Below are positions 11,030 to 23,025 of a DNA stretch of 64,000 nucleotides, one piece after another. Origin of the DNA: Fistularia commersonii (taxonomy: Eukaryota > Chordata > Actinopteri > Syngnathiformes > Fistulariidae); NCBI GenBank assembly GCA_037954325.1, contig JBBMNZ010000014.1:16693956-16757955 (forward strand), read 5' to 3'. The notes under the pieces were generated by a model, which saw only the letters and a program-made list of their open reading frames with translations, searched no databases and was not told the DNA's origin. Both the position numbers and the translations under genes were made by a program. How positions within the stretch are numbered: position 1 is the first letter of the stretch; each line of letters starts with the position of its first letter.

Positions 11030-13690
11030 ATCAGTTCAGTTCACCTAAAGTCTGTGCACTCCTTGTTGGCAGAGCCTCAATCAGGTGGAGTGCTGGGTGG
11101 CGGCCTCCTCCATGTTGGTTGGCTTTGGGCTGCACTTCTTCATCAGGAATTTCAGTTGGTCTTTGTATCAACTTTTCTGGCCACCAGTAAGAGCAGCGGC
11201 CAAAATATAATTGACCATAGAGAACCTTCCATGGCAGGCGATCTTTGGGCATCCTGATGACATGGCCAACCATCAGAGTTGGTGCTGCCCGACTGTGGCC
11301 TTGATACTGATGTAGTTGGTCTTTCAGAGTATCTCTGTGTGGGGGATGCTGTCCCTCCTGGATATACCCAGAATGCATTGTAGGGATCTGATGTGGAAGG
11401 GCTCGAACATCCTTATGTGTGCATGCAGTGTCCATATTTCACAACTGTAGAGGAGTGTTGTTAGGACTACTGCCTGGTAAACAGATGTTTTAGTGCAGAG
11501 CTTGAGGTGTTTGTTCTGAAAGAACCTATGTCTGAGTCGGCCAAAAGAAGATGAGCTTGATTGATCCAGTTTTCTATCTCCCTTTCCATGCTGGAGTCGT
11601 TGGAGAGGAAGATTCCAAGGTATTTCAAAGATTCTCTAATTGCAAGGGGCTGGTCTGAGATGGTGAAAGTTGGTGGCTAAGGTGGGGACGTAGGTGGCCA
11701 TTGGCACTGTACCTCAGTGTTTGCTACATTTACAGAGAGACCCAGTCTGCCATCGGCACTTACAGTAGCTGTGAGTACAGCTTGAAGCTTCTGGTGAGTG
11801 GGCCACAACTGCACAGTCGTCTGCATACTGTAGTTTGATAATGTGTTCAAAGGTTACTTTCGTGACAGCTTGAAGCCTTCTGATGTTAAATAGATTTCCG
11901 TTGAGCCTGGAGTCCACCATAATCCCGCTGTCCTTGATTTTTTCACATAGCAGCAGTGTCACTGATAGCAGGAAGATATTAAAAAGTACTGGAGCAAGGA
12001 CACATCCCTGACACATACATAGACTCTGAAAGCTTCAGATCCCTGGCCTCCAGAAGTGGCATATGCCATCATCCTAATGTGGAACTATTAAAGGGGTGTA
12101 ACAAATTTTCTTGTGTAGCCAAATTTCAGGAGGATACTCCGTAGGAGTTCCTTGTTGACAGTGTCAAAAATCTTTGATAGGTCAATGAAAGCCATGAAAA
12201 GGTGCTAAATAATGATGATATTTGCTTCCCTTCACTGTTGACAGACTTTTTCTTGCTGCCAGCTGTCTGCAATAAAGTGGTAGAGTGTGCGAGTGCAGAG
12301 ATCGCCTCCATGTTTGAAGATCTCTGTAGGGATGGTATCAGGGCCAGGAGCCTTGTTATTTTTCAGTGATCTTACTGCACATCTAACCTGATGGGATGAT
12401 GGGAGATCGAGGTCTTTAATAGTGGGGTGGTCAGGTCACTGAGGGGTCTGCTGGGGAGGGCTGGCTCAGGAGGGCTTCAAAGTGTTTCATACATCTGTTG
12501 ATGATGAGCTTCTGGTCTTTGATGAGGGCTTTACCAGCAGAAGCCTCCAAGGGAGAGACTTAGCAGATTTTTCACTGCATCACAAAAGTTGTGCATATCG
12601 TTAACGGCATATGATTGTATCTCATTCACCTTTGATGTCCACCACTCATTCTGCAGGGCATGCAGTCTTGACTGCAGCTCCCTCCTACACGTCAGCCACT
12701 TCTGCTGGAGTGCAGTTGATGTGGGGTTGTTGAGTATGGCACTGTGTGCTGTTTCCATTGTCAAACCAGTACTGGGTTTTTCTGTTCCGGTTGTCAATGG
12801 AATGGGCTGCTGCCTCATAGACCCTGAAGCTGACAGAAAACCATTTAACATCAATGAAGAAATCTGTGTGCAGCAAAGACTCAATGTCCCTCAGGTTTCC
12901 AGACAGAAAATGGTGAAGAGTGTCCTGATCTATAGGCTTGTTAAGCTTGGCACAGTCAAGCCTCTTCTTCCCTGACCTCTGGGAATGGATGGTGGGAGAT
13001 ATATTCACATGGAGCCTGGTTATCATTTGTCAATGGTCTGTCCAGCACTCTGTGCCTCTCATTGCATGGGTAAGCGAGACGTCTTTTATACCAGAACTTC
13101 TCCCATGATGTAATCAAACAAGTGCTAATGCTTGGAGCGTGGGTGCATCCAGGATGTTTTGTGTTTATTTTTGAGCTGGAAGAGGGTGTTTGTGATGGTC
13201 AAGTCATGCTCAGCACAGAGACATAACAGCCGCAGGTCATTTCCGTTGATCTGACCAATACCATGACACCCAATTACTCCCTTCCATATCTTATCGTCGT
13301 TCCCCACTCTGGCATTGAAATCACCCAACAAGAGCAACTTGTCGTCCTTGGGTATGCGATTGAGAGCCTCATCTAATACACGGTAGAAGTGGTCTTTCAC
13401 GTCATCCTTCGATGGAAGTGTTGGAGCATAAACACTCGGAAGTGTGGCATATCTCTTCTTTGCCAGAGGGATCCTTAGTGACATATGCCTTTCACTTATG
13501 ATACTTGGTGTTTTTGAGAATCTTGGTAGCAGTGTGGTTTTATTGCCAGTCTCACACCATGCTGATCCCGTCCTCCTGTTGGGTTTCTTTTCCAGAAGAC
13601 GGTGTGACCCTGCCCTACTTCCATTAGGGAGCCTTCATCTAGGAACCTGGTTTCACAAGAGTAGCAATGTCAACATTGCAGACGTTAAGT
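11030..13690 (-). mobile_element. Degenerate APE/RT non-LTR retrotransposon (LINE)
   Basis: Reading the minus strand from high to low coordinates gives a LINE ORF2-like series. The AP endonuclease block starts near 13690 and continues at 13484-13125 (LLLLGDFNARVG, GVIGCHGIG, TNTLFQ, TSWMHPRSKH). A linker follows at about 13020-12530 (RELQSRLHALQNEWW). The reverse transcriptase has QGCVLAP near 12000 and the catalytic YADD at 11816-11827. A C-terminal block at about 11435-11030 carries a GHVIRMP motif. These match the domain order of APE-type LINEs. The reading frame is broken by many frameshifts and stops, and part of the RT between about 12530 and 12020 is only faintly readable. The 5' end abuts a large microsatellite. 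The clade is uncertain. The element is inactive. Confidence 0.85.
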
Positions 13691-13724
13691 TCTGCTGCTG
13701 TGGTCGTAGAGCATCTCCTCTCTT

Positions 13725-13726
<2 letters not shown>

Positions 13727-13767
<41 letters not shown>

Positions 13768-13880
13768 TGCACGCACGCACGCACGCACGTACACATGCAC
13801 GCATGCACACGCACACACGCACACACACACACACACACAGACACACACACACACACACACACACATACACACACAAACAC
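13727..13880. repeat. Compound (CA)n-(CGCA)n-(CA)n microsatellite
   Basis: Two CA arrays flank a core of ACGC/ATGC-type units (GCACGCACGCACGCACG). The core is strictly alternating purine-pyrimidine with several CpG steps. Confidence 0.95.
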
Positions 13881-14789
13881 ATTCACAAGACTTCAAGTGC
13901 GTGCCCTTCTCTTAGGAATAGTAGCTGACCTGGTGGATATAACAGGGATTCAATTCTGTAGGAATTCTGCAGGATGTTTGGATCCATCAGAGTTGTGATC
14001 ATCCATCTTAATTATAATTGTTGCTTGATCAAAAGGATTTTTTCATTTTTTAAAACTCTGTCTTAACGAAAAAACAGATAACGTTCAATGTCGTTTTGCT
14101 TTGAACCATTATTTTATTCCCTATACCAAATTGAAGCAAAGTTTCCCACTTTTTTCAAATGTGCCATAACGCAGTTGTTTCCATGAAATCACAGCACTAT
14201 AAAAACTAGATCCCAAATAAGTTCCTCAAATGCACCTCAGTCGAGGTCGGCCTTAATTATGATGCTCCACAGTTAAAGTAACCTTTAACCCTTCACCTGC
14301 TGTCTGCTGTCTGCAGGGTTATTAACAGTTTCATCCCTACCTGGTTATACACTTTATCTATCACTATCTTTTCGATCAGTAACAGTCTGTGAAATGACTC
14401 TGGGACATGCAAATGCGAAACATTTCGCCAAGCTGTCATATCCCCTGACTCAATTCTTTGCATATCCTTTTTTTTACCTCTCCATTGCTCTCTTCTATAT
14501 ACTGTGTTGTATTAGATATTATTACACAACATTGATGACCTTTCTTCTGTATTTATTTAACAACCTAACCTACCTTTTTTTCTTATTTAAAACCAATATA
14601 TTTTTCCTTTCCCCCCACTTTTCTCATTTCCAAGTGCAGAATAATGTTGGTAAGAAGTTCCACAGTGACTGTTTGTCAGCGTTACGGAAACATTATTAAT
14701 GTTGCTATGAGGTTCGTTATACTCCCTAGATACATAAGTCATAATTCTCAAAAAACATAAGTCTCATATCTCATATCATAACATAGCCT

Positions 14790-14798
14790 AGACACACA

Positions 14799-14843
<45 letters not shown>

Positions 14844-14852
14844 ACACACACA
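14790..14852. repeat. (CA)n microsatellite with CCA interruptions
   Basis: CA units interrupted by two CACCACAC steps. Confidence 0.93.
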
Positions 14853-16109
14853 CTTTGCATTTCAGATCTATGCCTCAGTTTCCTGAGATTGGGATTTGAA
14901 GATAAAAAAAAGCAAGTTAAAAAAATGTTACAGTTCTCAGCCCAAGACATACTTTTGTGCTGCTAGGTTACATCCTAGTGTGGGCAGATCATGAGGTATA
15001 ATGCTAGATTATATTTCAGATTATTATGCATGTTCCAAGGCGATGTCTGTATTCTTGATTGCCTTTCAAATAAGTAGGTAATTTTTGCAAATTACAGGAG
15101 GATTTTGTTTTCAGTCATACAGTAATTTTAATGATTTTGTCTTCTCATGAAAATCACATAAAAAAATAAGATAATGCCACAGTGGTATCACGTGCCGTCA
15201 CTATGACAACCAGCTCAAACCAAAACCCACTGTTTAAATACTACATAATGAGAGTGCCCTACTTATTAAAGTTCTGAGTTGAAATCTTTCCCTGACTATG
15301 AGAAGAAAACTACACTGATGTAAACTGCTGGGTATTTCGGGTCATGGGGGTTAAACTCCATCACTTCACCATCGATCAGCTTATGGGGGCATGTAGAGTA
15401 GAAATGACCAGTCATGGTGACCCTAAGGGCTGTCAGCTGTCGTGGATGTTTGCAAGCTTCAACATTTTTGGAATAATGGAAAAGCAGACGAGATTTGGCC
15501 ATGGAAGCGATGTGTCAAGACGGCAAAGCACATTAGTGCCATTTTATATTGTTTTTCTTTTTATGTATGTATGGATGTATGTATACGTATTGGTGTAGAA
15601 ATGTAGGCTGTTCACAGGTCATAAGTTCACCAGACCCCCTAAATGATGCCCCTGGTGACTGCAGCCATTTAGCTGCTGTTAATGAGGCCCTATGCTGATG
15701 ATGCAGAGTAATAAGACTGAGCTGGGCTCGGCTCATGAGGAGGTTGCTTTGTTTGCGTTGTGGTTGGATGCGCATAGCGTCTTCTTAAGACAAGCTGTTT
15801 ACATAAGCAGTCGTTTGTCAGAGTGTCAGCTTCCTCTGTCGGGGGATCAGCCCAGTTGTAAATCCAACTCTGCAATCTCGCATCCCTATAGGATTTTAAT
15901 TCAGCCTGGAAATACAGTAATGATTGTGTCAGCAGCTGCTTTACATTTCTATTGTCCTCAATTTCTTGACCCTCCAGTTCTGTTTGGATCACTTTATGCC
16001 AGGACAGTAAATGTTTATAAAACTGGTGAAAGAAATAAACATTTAGCTCTACAACTAGAAACACTCTCACCTAGAGCAACTCTACAAAACAACATAAGAT
16101 TGTCTTTTG

Positions 16110-16195
16110 GAAATGGAGACGGAAATCGAACCAGGGTCGTTCGATTCCGCAAGCGATTGCATTACCTTCTCCACCATGCCACCTATGTCAAGAAT
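16110..16195 (-). mobile_element. tRNA-derived SINE head
   Basis: On the minus strand there is an A-box-like TGGCATGGTGG and, about 45 bases later, a B-box-like GGTTCGATTTCC, the RNA polymerase III promoter pair of tRNA-derived SINEs. The intervening sequence does not fold into a convincing complete tRNA and no tail was identified, so this is more likely a SINE remnant than a tRNA gene. Confidence 0.5.
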
Positions 16196-17544
16196 CTCAT
16201 TCTGATGAATTGGTCTGCGGTGAATATTGCTGCAAGTGGATTATTTATGTGGTCATTGTTGTAGCCATATAGTTTGTTTTCATAAAATTTGTTTGCAATG
16301 TGTGAGCAGTAGTGCATCTGGAGTTTAAAAGCAGGACTTAATGTGTAATGAGATCTAGAATGTCATAACTTTACACATTTTAATTCATGTCCTTGAGAGA
16401 AGAGGGGATTTATGGTGGATAAAATCCTGCCATGCAGTCAGACAGGTGCAGCAGGCTTACACAGCGATTCAGCTGACTTGGTCACGTGATGTGTCAGGAC
16501 AAAGTAGAGGGTTTTTTTAAGCAGCAGCAGCATGTCAGTTCAGTCCATTTGTGGTGCTTGTGTCGAAGTGTGAGCTCCTGAGAAGCACTCATCTCTTCCT
16601 CCAACCCAATGTAAGAAATAACACCGTATTAGAGAATTTATTACCATCAAAGGTAATGAGCAACTTCAAGCTCCCATTTGAGATATTTGGAAATGGCATG
16701 AATGTGGGTAGACTAAATTATGTGCAAAACACTTGTTTATTTTTATTGTTCTTAATTATAGCCTCTATTTTCATTTTCAATTTAATTTTTTAAGCTCAAG
16801 GCCAAATCAGTTCTTGCCCTATAGGATTAAAATACACCTCCATTTGTCCAAATACCTGGATCAAAGATTCAATCCAAAATATAATTCAAACCACGTCAAT
16901 GGGTTTGTTCTCACCGTGAGAGGCAAGTGACACGGCCAGGACTGGAGGTGTGCGGTTGCCTTGGTAGCGTGTTGTCTTTTACCAATAGGAAGATTAGAAT
17001 ATAAAAATAGTGCATCAGCTGGGATTTCCCCTTAAAATGGTGAACAATAAACAAGAAAAGGTGAAATCATACACAAAGTATCATATTGAGCCCATACACA
17101 CATGAACACACGCATTTAGACGCAAAATTATATGTAAAAAGTTACCTATTTCTACAGCCACATTTCACCATGAATACAAAAAAAAATCACAGAGACAGTG
17201 TTATGTTAATATTGAAAAAAAAAATGGTATATTTCCCCTACTATATAGGATGTTACGGAACTCACGGAACCTATGAGACTAAAGTCTGGATGCATTCAAG
17301 GAGGCCATGTCCGTGTTTGTGCGTGCGCGTGCACGTCTGTGCAAAGCGCCAGGGGTGTGTGAAAAATGGTCATGTGTCTGACACACACTCAGTGGCATCT
17401 GCACAGCTTCATGCATATTAAAATTACAATCCACTTTCACATCTGATTACAATAGATTTTGTTCAAAAAGATATCTGCAAGAAGACACACATGCAAGTTC
17501 ACACACCAATGACAATGACATTGGCACAATAAAGCCCTGATAAG

Positions 17545-17607
17545 GTAAAGTGTAAGTGTGCGCTTGGAGGATCATTGTGATCCTCCAAGCACACACTTAG
17601 GCTTTAC
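17545..17607. repeat. Long hairpin (30-bp arms, 3-nt loop)
   Basis: Arms 17545-17574 and 17578-17607 are reverse complements at 27 of 30 positions around the loop TTG. The inner 11 bp (TTGGAGGATCA and TGATCCTCCAA) pair without mismatch. No coding function is apparent. Confidence 0.85.
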
Positions 17608-18006
17608 CTCCACTGTTTGGGAGAAATGATCAAACGGCAATGGCCTGGCAATGGATGGAGGTTGACGGAGTGGAATCTTTCATGTTTGACTCCAGTCTAT
17701 TCGTCACCAAAGTCATATGGCAGCTCCAATGTAGACAGATGTCCACAGGAAATAGTAGACAGGAGTTAAGAAACATTTTTTTTTTTGAGTAGTCATCAGG
17801 CGGCGTCAAAATAAAGGTGACTTTTTCATAATGACAGCTTGGTTTCATCCTTCAGGTGGTATGTAAAATGTCAGCAAAGGAATGCGTTGTAATTCCTTGA
17901 TTATGCGTCTGGAGATGTTAAGGGGCAAAGAGAGCGGAACCTCCACTGACTGCATGTTGATGAGGAAAAAACATAAAATTGGTAAAAAATAAAGTTCTCT
18001 AAAATA

Positions 18007-18281
18007 TGTTATGGACCACCTACTTAGTAGTTATTTTCTTTGTATCTTATTCCTTAAAAAACAAACAGTAACTCGATGCATAAGGCAGAGATTCAAGGAC
18101 TCAATTTGGCAATGACACCAGATCAACTTTTGCCTTCTCTCAGGGGGTTCCTTCAAAGGCCTAAATACAGGATAGGTGTGGGCAGTTGATCAACGAGTTC
18201 TAATTAGTTGGAGACCTGGAGCTGGTCTGTTGCTGGCAACTGGGTATAGTCAGCCTGCTGGAGCTTGACAAGGCTGTGACA
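18007..18281 (-). repeat. 3' LTR of the Gypsy-type element
   Basis: Aligns along its length with 23026-23301. The best-kept block is 18180-18281 (GAGTTCTAATTAGTTGGAGA, CAGCCTGCTGG). Termini are TG...CA. Confidence 0.85.
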
Positions 18282-18479
18282 TCGCCACTCAAGGAACCGG
18301 CCCCAATGCCTTCATCACCCACGATCCTGACTGGGCTGGGATTGGTGATACTCTCGCAAGAGGTCCGGATCCATGATATTCAGCCTTTGGACCAACGACT
18401 GGTCCTCTGAGCCACTACCCTCACAATCAATAAGGCATTCCAGACACCCCATGCGGCGTTGGCATTCCCCCTTATGATG

Positions 18480-19690
18480 GATGGCATTAACCTGGTTACC
18501 TTCCAGCAGCGGTGTTGGAGAGGATCCTGGAGACACAAGGTTTGTGGAGAGAGACATGCAACGATGAGTGTATTTGGTTGGAGCAATGAAGGTCTAACTG
18601 GTTGGTGACTTGGTGAATCTGTTTGATAATCTTGAAGGGTCCAATGAAGCAGGGGGGCAGCTTCGAACAGTGAAGGTGCAGACGGATGTAGGGCCACACT
18701 CGTTGACTCAGAGTGTATGTGGTGGGTTCACTTCGCCACCGGTTGGTCCTGGTCTGGTGATGACTGCAGGCTTTTTCTAAGCTGTTGCAGACTTGGTCCA
18801 AGAGCCTGCTGCTCCTGAACCACGGCCTACCTGAGGACATAGTTTCCGACAGAGGACCGCAGTTTGTTTCCTGGTTCTTGAAGACCTTCTTCAAACATCT
18901 GATGACAGCCTGACATCCAGATATCATCCACAATCAAACAGCCAGGGGGAGCTCAAGGTCCATGAAATCAGTTGCTTCTTGTGCATCTTCTGCTTTGACA
19001 AGCAAGAGGAATGCGGCCAATTAATACCCTGGGTGGAATACTCCCAGAACTTCCGCAACCAAACCATTGTTGGCCTGACTCCATTCCAGTGTGTATTGGG
19101 CTACAAACATCTGCTATTCCCCTGGTCAGGTGAAGAATTGGGGGTCCCATCTGTAGAGGAATGGTTGAGGGGCTGCAAGCGTGTCCAGGACCAAGTCTAC
19201 AACAGCACAAGAAGCCCAAAGCCATTGCCGGACCAGCAACAGTTGAAAGTGGTCCAGTGTAACTTGTAGTTTCTCAATTAGATGCTTGAAGAAGGCCCTC
19301 CAGAACCAGGAAATGTACTGTGTTCCTATGTCGTCCTCTGTCCTCAGGTAGGCCATGGTTCAGGAAGACCTGGTGGTAAGAGGGCCCAGGCAGTTCCCAC
19401 TACTGTGGGAAGCCCTGGCAGGAGGATCAATTTGCAAGGTAATGAGAAGCAGTCAACCACCACAAAGATGCAGGTTTTACCCTCTTATCCGGGTAAATCT
19501 TTCAATAAGTCCACCACAAGTGTGACCGGGGTTGGCATGGGGTGGCAATGGGCATAGGTTTACCCACTGGAAGGTGTTGTGGGTTCTTTGCACAGTCCTT
19601 ACATGATGCCACAAACCATCCAATGTGACAGAGCATTCCTGGCCACCAATAGCAAATACACAGAGTGTCGGGGGTACCATTCACCCCTGG
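18480..19690 (-). pseudogene. Gypsy integrase, broken by an inverted internal segment
   Basis: On the minus strand at 19690-19270 the zinc-finger and early catalytic part is readable (CKDCAKNPQHLPVGKP, then NHGLPED and SWFWRAFFKHL). At about 18800-18480 the C-terminal part is readable (FIGPFKIIKQIHQVTNQL, then HSSLHVSLHKP, the usual end-of-integrase block). Between them, 18805-19210 encodes the missing middle of integrase on the plus strand (LPEDIVSDRGPQF, LTPFQCVLGY, DQVYNS). The middle of the gene has therefore been turned around. The ends of the inverted piece repeat sequence kept on the minus strand. The gene cannot give a functional protein. Confidence 0.8.
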
Positions 19691-19829
19691 GTGCTCAGTT
19701 CCAGTTGCAGTGAGCGATCCCTTGCAGGATCTCTGGAATGCAGCCTTAGGAGTTATTTTCTGGACCTTGGTCCTCTGTAGCAGCCTGCGTCAGTTTGTTT
19801 GTTAGGGCCACTTTATGGGACTAACCTCC

Positions 19830-20690
19830 TTTTGTGGTGATGGTACAGTGTCGGGACAGCCAGAGTTCCAGAGGTGACCTTGCAGGTAGGATAGGGTATC
19901 AGCCTTGCTGTTTGGACCCAGGTAAATTCAAAAAACGATGACCATTGGGTTTGACAGGGGTTGAGACGCTTAGCAGATCTGAGGTATTCTAGATTCTTGT
20001 CATCAGTGAGGACATCAAAAGGCTGCTCCACCTTGTTCAGTTTCCATGAATAGTATGTGCAGGGCTGAGGGATTGAATGACAGGACTCCAACCCAGTGGT
20101 AGAGGCATCCACTTTTAAAACAAATGGTCAAGATGGGTGTGGTAATACCAGCACAGGGATGGTGGTGAAGGCCTGTTGCAGGGAATTGAGCACGGTGTTT
20201 GCCTTTTGAGGTCCATACAAGGGTCTTGGATCTATTTTGGAGCAGGAAAGTCAGCGGGGCGGCAATCCCACCGTACTTCTGAATAAACAGACGGTAGAAG
20301 ATGGAAAACCCAAGAAAGCACAGGAGTTCCTTTATTCTGCGAGGCTTGGGTGAGTTTACTATTCCCTCAATCTTCCGCCAATCCAAGCTGACTCCTTCAG
20401 CACCTATCCAGTAAGACAAAAATTCCACTTTAGGGAGATCAAATTGGCACTCCTCTGCCTTGAGAACTACATTATTCTGCCGATGTTTAGAGTGCACTTG
20501 GCGAACAAGATCACAGTGTTCAGACCTTATTTTTGTGTAAATTAAGAAATCGTCAATATGGACAATTATGGATTAATTCAGCAAAGGGCAAAAGACCTCA
20601 TTCATAAAACTTCGAAATACGGTAGGATTAGTTTCCAGTCCATAAAGGTATTACCCATAATGGCCCATGGGCCGGTTCGGTTGGCAGCCA
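19830..20690 (-). pseudogene. Gypsy reverse transcriptase (C-terminal half) and RNase H
   Basis: Minus strand. The RT starts near 20680 with FMNEVF and the active-site-like VHIDDFLIY (about 20530-20570), followed by LKAEECQFDLPKVEFLSYWI and a FLGFSIFYRLFI motif, the usual RT connection of Gypsy elements. RNase H-like sequence follows (DASTTGLESC near 20110, DVLTDDKNLEYL near 20020). The N-terminal half of RT is missing because the nested LINE lies upstream. Frameshifts are present. Confidence 0.8.
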
Positions 20691-20699
20691 GGGGCTCCG

Positions 20700-21575
20700 A
20701 GTGATGGGTTGGACAGTCACCCAGAGGTGGCAGATTGAACACCAGGCGTGCTGGCTATCTGAATAAGCTCCAGAGGCCTGATGGTCACCGCTGGGGCACC
20801 GGCAAGGAGGGAGTTGCAGTAGTCCAAACAAGAGATGACTAGAGCCTGGATGAGTATCTGCACTGTATTCTCTGTGAGGAATTTGCGAGTCTTCCTGATA
20901 TTGTAGAGGAGGAATCTGTAGGAACGTGTGACTGCTGTGACGCTCGCTGAAACTGACAGTTGGTTGACCACAGCCAGGTTTCTCGCAGTTGTGGTTGGCC
21001 TTGGCACGGTGTAGTCGATGGTGATGGCCAGGTCTCTACGCAGACAACCTTTCCCCGGGAGAAAGAGCAGTTCAGCCTTGTCTAGGTTGAGCTTCAGGTG
21101 GTTAGTTGCCATCCAATCTGAGATGTCAGACAAGCAAGCTGTAATTCGGGTTTCTACCTGTGTGTCTGACGGAGAGAAGGACAGGATCAACCGTGTGTCG
21201 TCGGCATAGCAATTATAAGAGAACCCATGTGAGCAAATGACAGAACCAAGTGATGTTGTGTACAGGGAGAAGAGGAGAGGGCCTAGATCCAAACCTTGTG
21301 GAACACCGGTAGACAGTCTGCGTGGTTCAGACACAGCCCCCTGCCATATCACCCAGTAGGAATGACCTGTCAGGTAGGATGCCAACAAGGAGAGTGCTGA
21401 TCCTGTGACACACAGGCTCTTGAGGGTGGAGACAAGGATCTGGTGGTTGACTGTGTCGAACACGGCTGACTGGTCAAGAAGTATTAGCACAGACGAGAGA
21501 GAGGCTGCTCTCGCTTCCTGCAGTGATTGTGACACTGCCTCTGTCGAGTGACCTACTATGAATCTTGACTGAAGA
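20700..21575 (-). mobile_element. L2-like LINE reverse transcriptase fragment nested in the Gypsy element
   Basis: An almost open 272-codon frame on the minus strand (21535-20717) carries the RT series FIVGHSTE (just upstream of its first ATG), SSVLILLDQSAVFDTVNHQI, STGVPQGLDLGPLLFSLY, the catalytic YADD (in CYADDTRLILSF), LKLNLDKAELLF and RSYRFLLYNIRK. This is the palm region of L2/Maui-type fish LINEs. Endonuclease and 3' tail are absent. It sits between the Gypsy protease and RT regions, so it inserted into or recombined with that element. It is better preserved than its host. Confidence 0.8.
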
Positions 21576-21879
21576 GGGTCCAGGAGGTCCAGTTAAGCGT
21601 TTCTTGCTTGTGGACCAACAAGGACTAGATTTGACTATGGGGCAGGGGCAAGTTGGGGGATTAGGTGTATGCAGCAGGCCCAGGGACATTGTGGGGGCAA
21701 CTGAGAAGCTCGGGCTGAGCAAAATACATCACGGTAGGCAGAATACTCTGAGTGGCTCGCTGTGGAGCACATTTCTAGTGGACGCTCCACAGAGGTTGCC
21801 TATAAGAGAATTGGGAGACCTTGATGGGGTTGGGAGGCAGCCTTGCCTGCACTGTGAACCCCAATGGAGAACCTCATGA

Positions 21880-22160
21880 AATCACCTGGGAGAGAAGCAT
21901 TTTTCCATTTGCATTTGACAATCAAGAATGACATCTGCTGTGGAGCCATTCAGGACCAGGAAAATAATGTCTTTGAGGTGCAGTTCCCCTACTTGGAGCT
22001 TCACGGGGCCAGCCAAGAACCTCAGTGTGCTGTCCAGAGTTGGCCGGTGATGGAGGGGATTTTGAGGGGAATGCAGAGCCAGCTGAGTGAGAGTTGGAAT
22101 GGGTGGCAAAGGTGTTGGGAGAAGAAGTTGCGAGCCAAGCCTAAATCCAAGAGACATGTT
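21880..22160 (-). pseudogene. Gypsy protease region
   Basis: The minus strand encodes NPLHHRPTLDSTLRFLAG, then PVKLQVGELHLKDIIFLVLN and GSTADVIL, the C-terminal part of the retropepsin-like domain in Gypsy elements. The catalytic D-S/T-G segment is not clearly seen. It is a remnant. Confidence 0.7.
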
Positions 22161-22379
22161 GTGGATAGGGATGACAGAACTGTTGAAAGTGTAAGCTTCG
22201 AGGTGATGCTAGAAGTTCAGTCTGGCTGACCTTATTCCCTTGGGGGCATGGCGGGAATGGGGGACATGTGGCTATTACACAGTATACAGGCAGCCCTTAA
22301 ACGATGTGGCCGTGCCTTTCCACGGCTGTGAGCTTCATGGGGTTCACTTGCATCGGTTCCTCTGGCGTGGTCTGGTCTG

Positions 22380-22990
22380 CAGCCTCAGCTCCTATTGGTG
22401 GGAAGGAGCACTCGGCTAAATAAGCCTCTCAGCGATGCACGACTCGAATGGCTACCAGGAGGAATTTCTCCAGGCGAAGACAATCTTCATGGGCTGAGAA
22501 TTGCAGCTGAAGAGCCAGATCCAACCCTTACAAATGTGGTTAGGAGGGCACGTTCGTCCCAACCACTAGTGAAGGCCACAGAATGAAATTTAATAGAGTG
22601 GTCTCTGATGCTAGATGCCCTCTGTCAGATAAGACATATTTGGTTTTGAATGGAGCTGTAGCTGACAGGCAAGCCAAAGAATTCTCTGAAATGTTTGATG
22701 AAGTTGTCCACCGACTCCAGGGCAGGGCCCCTGTGTTGCTAAAGGCTTGTTGCCCACTGAAGTGCCTTTCCTGTGAGCAGAGAAATTATGTATGCTATCT
22801 AAGTGCACTCTGTTGAGAACTTTGTGTGGAGCATCTCCAGCGCAAGAGAACACTGTTGGAGGAATCCACTGAAGGAAGGCGGTGACCCAGAATATGGAGA
22901 GGGATGACCAACAAGGTTTGTAGAGCAGGCAGACTGTATCTGGGTCTGTCAAATGTTCTGCAACCAGTTCAGTGATGGGGTCTGGTTTAG
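22380..22990 (-). pseudogene. Gypsy gag region
   Basis: Across shifted minus-strand frames there is a gag-like series, including SIKFHSVAFTSGWDERALLT at about 22540-22600, which resembles the capsid Y-S-I-x-F-R-T-L-A-x-x-x-G-W-N-E-x-A-L block of fish Gypsy elements. The region lies just inside the 5' LTR, where gag is expected. It is frameshifted and inactive. Confidence 0.6.
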
Positions 22991-23025
22991 AACCTCTCCA
23001 TTGTCGATGCCGCTGCCTGGTCATC

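Larger units (their letters stand above)
13900..18006. other. Gene-free stretch
   Basis: No host exon was recognised. It contains a CA array, a SINE-like tRNA head and a long hairpin, each listed separately. The ORFs in 15.3-16.3 kb have no recognisable similarity. Confidence 0.5.

Noticed and set aside
13444..13998. 184-codon plus-strand frame
   Set aside because: Antisense of the LINE endonuclease plus translated CA repeat.
16110..16195. Possible tRNA gene
   Set aside because: A and B boxes are present but acceptor and anticodon stems do not pair well; better explained as a SINE head.
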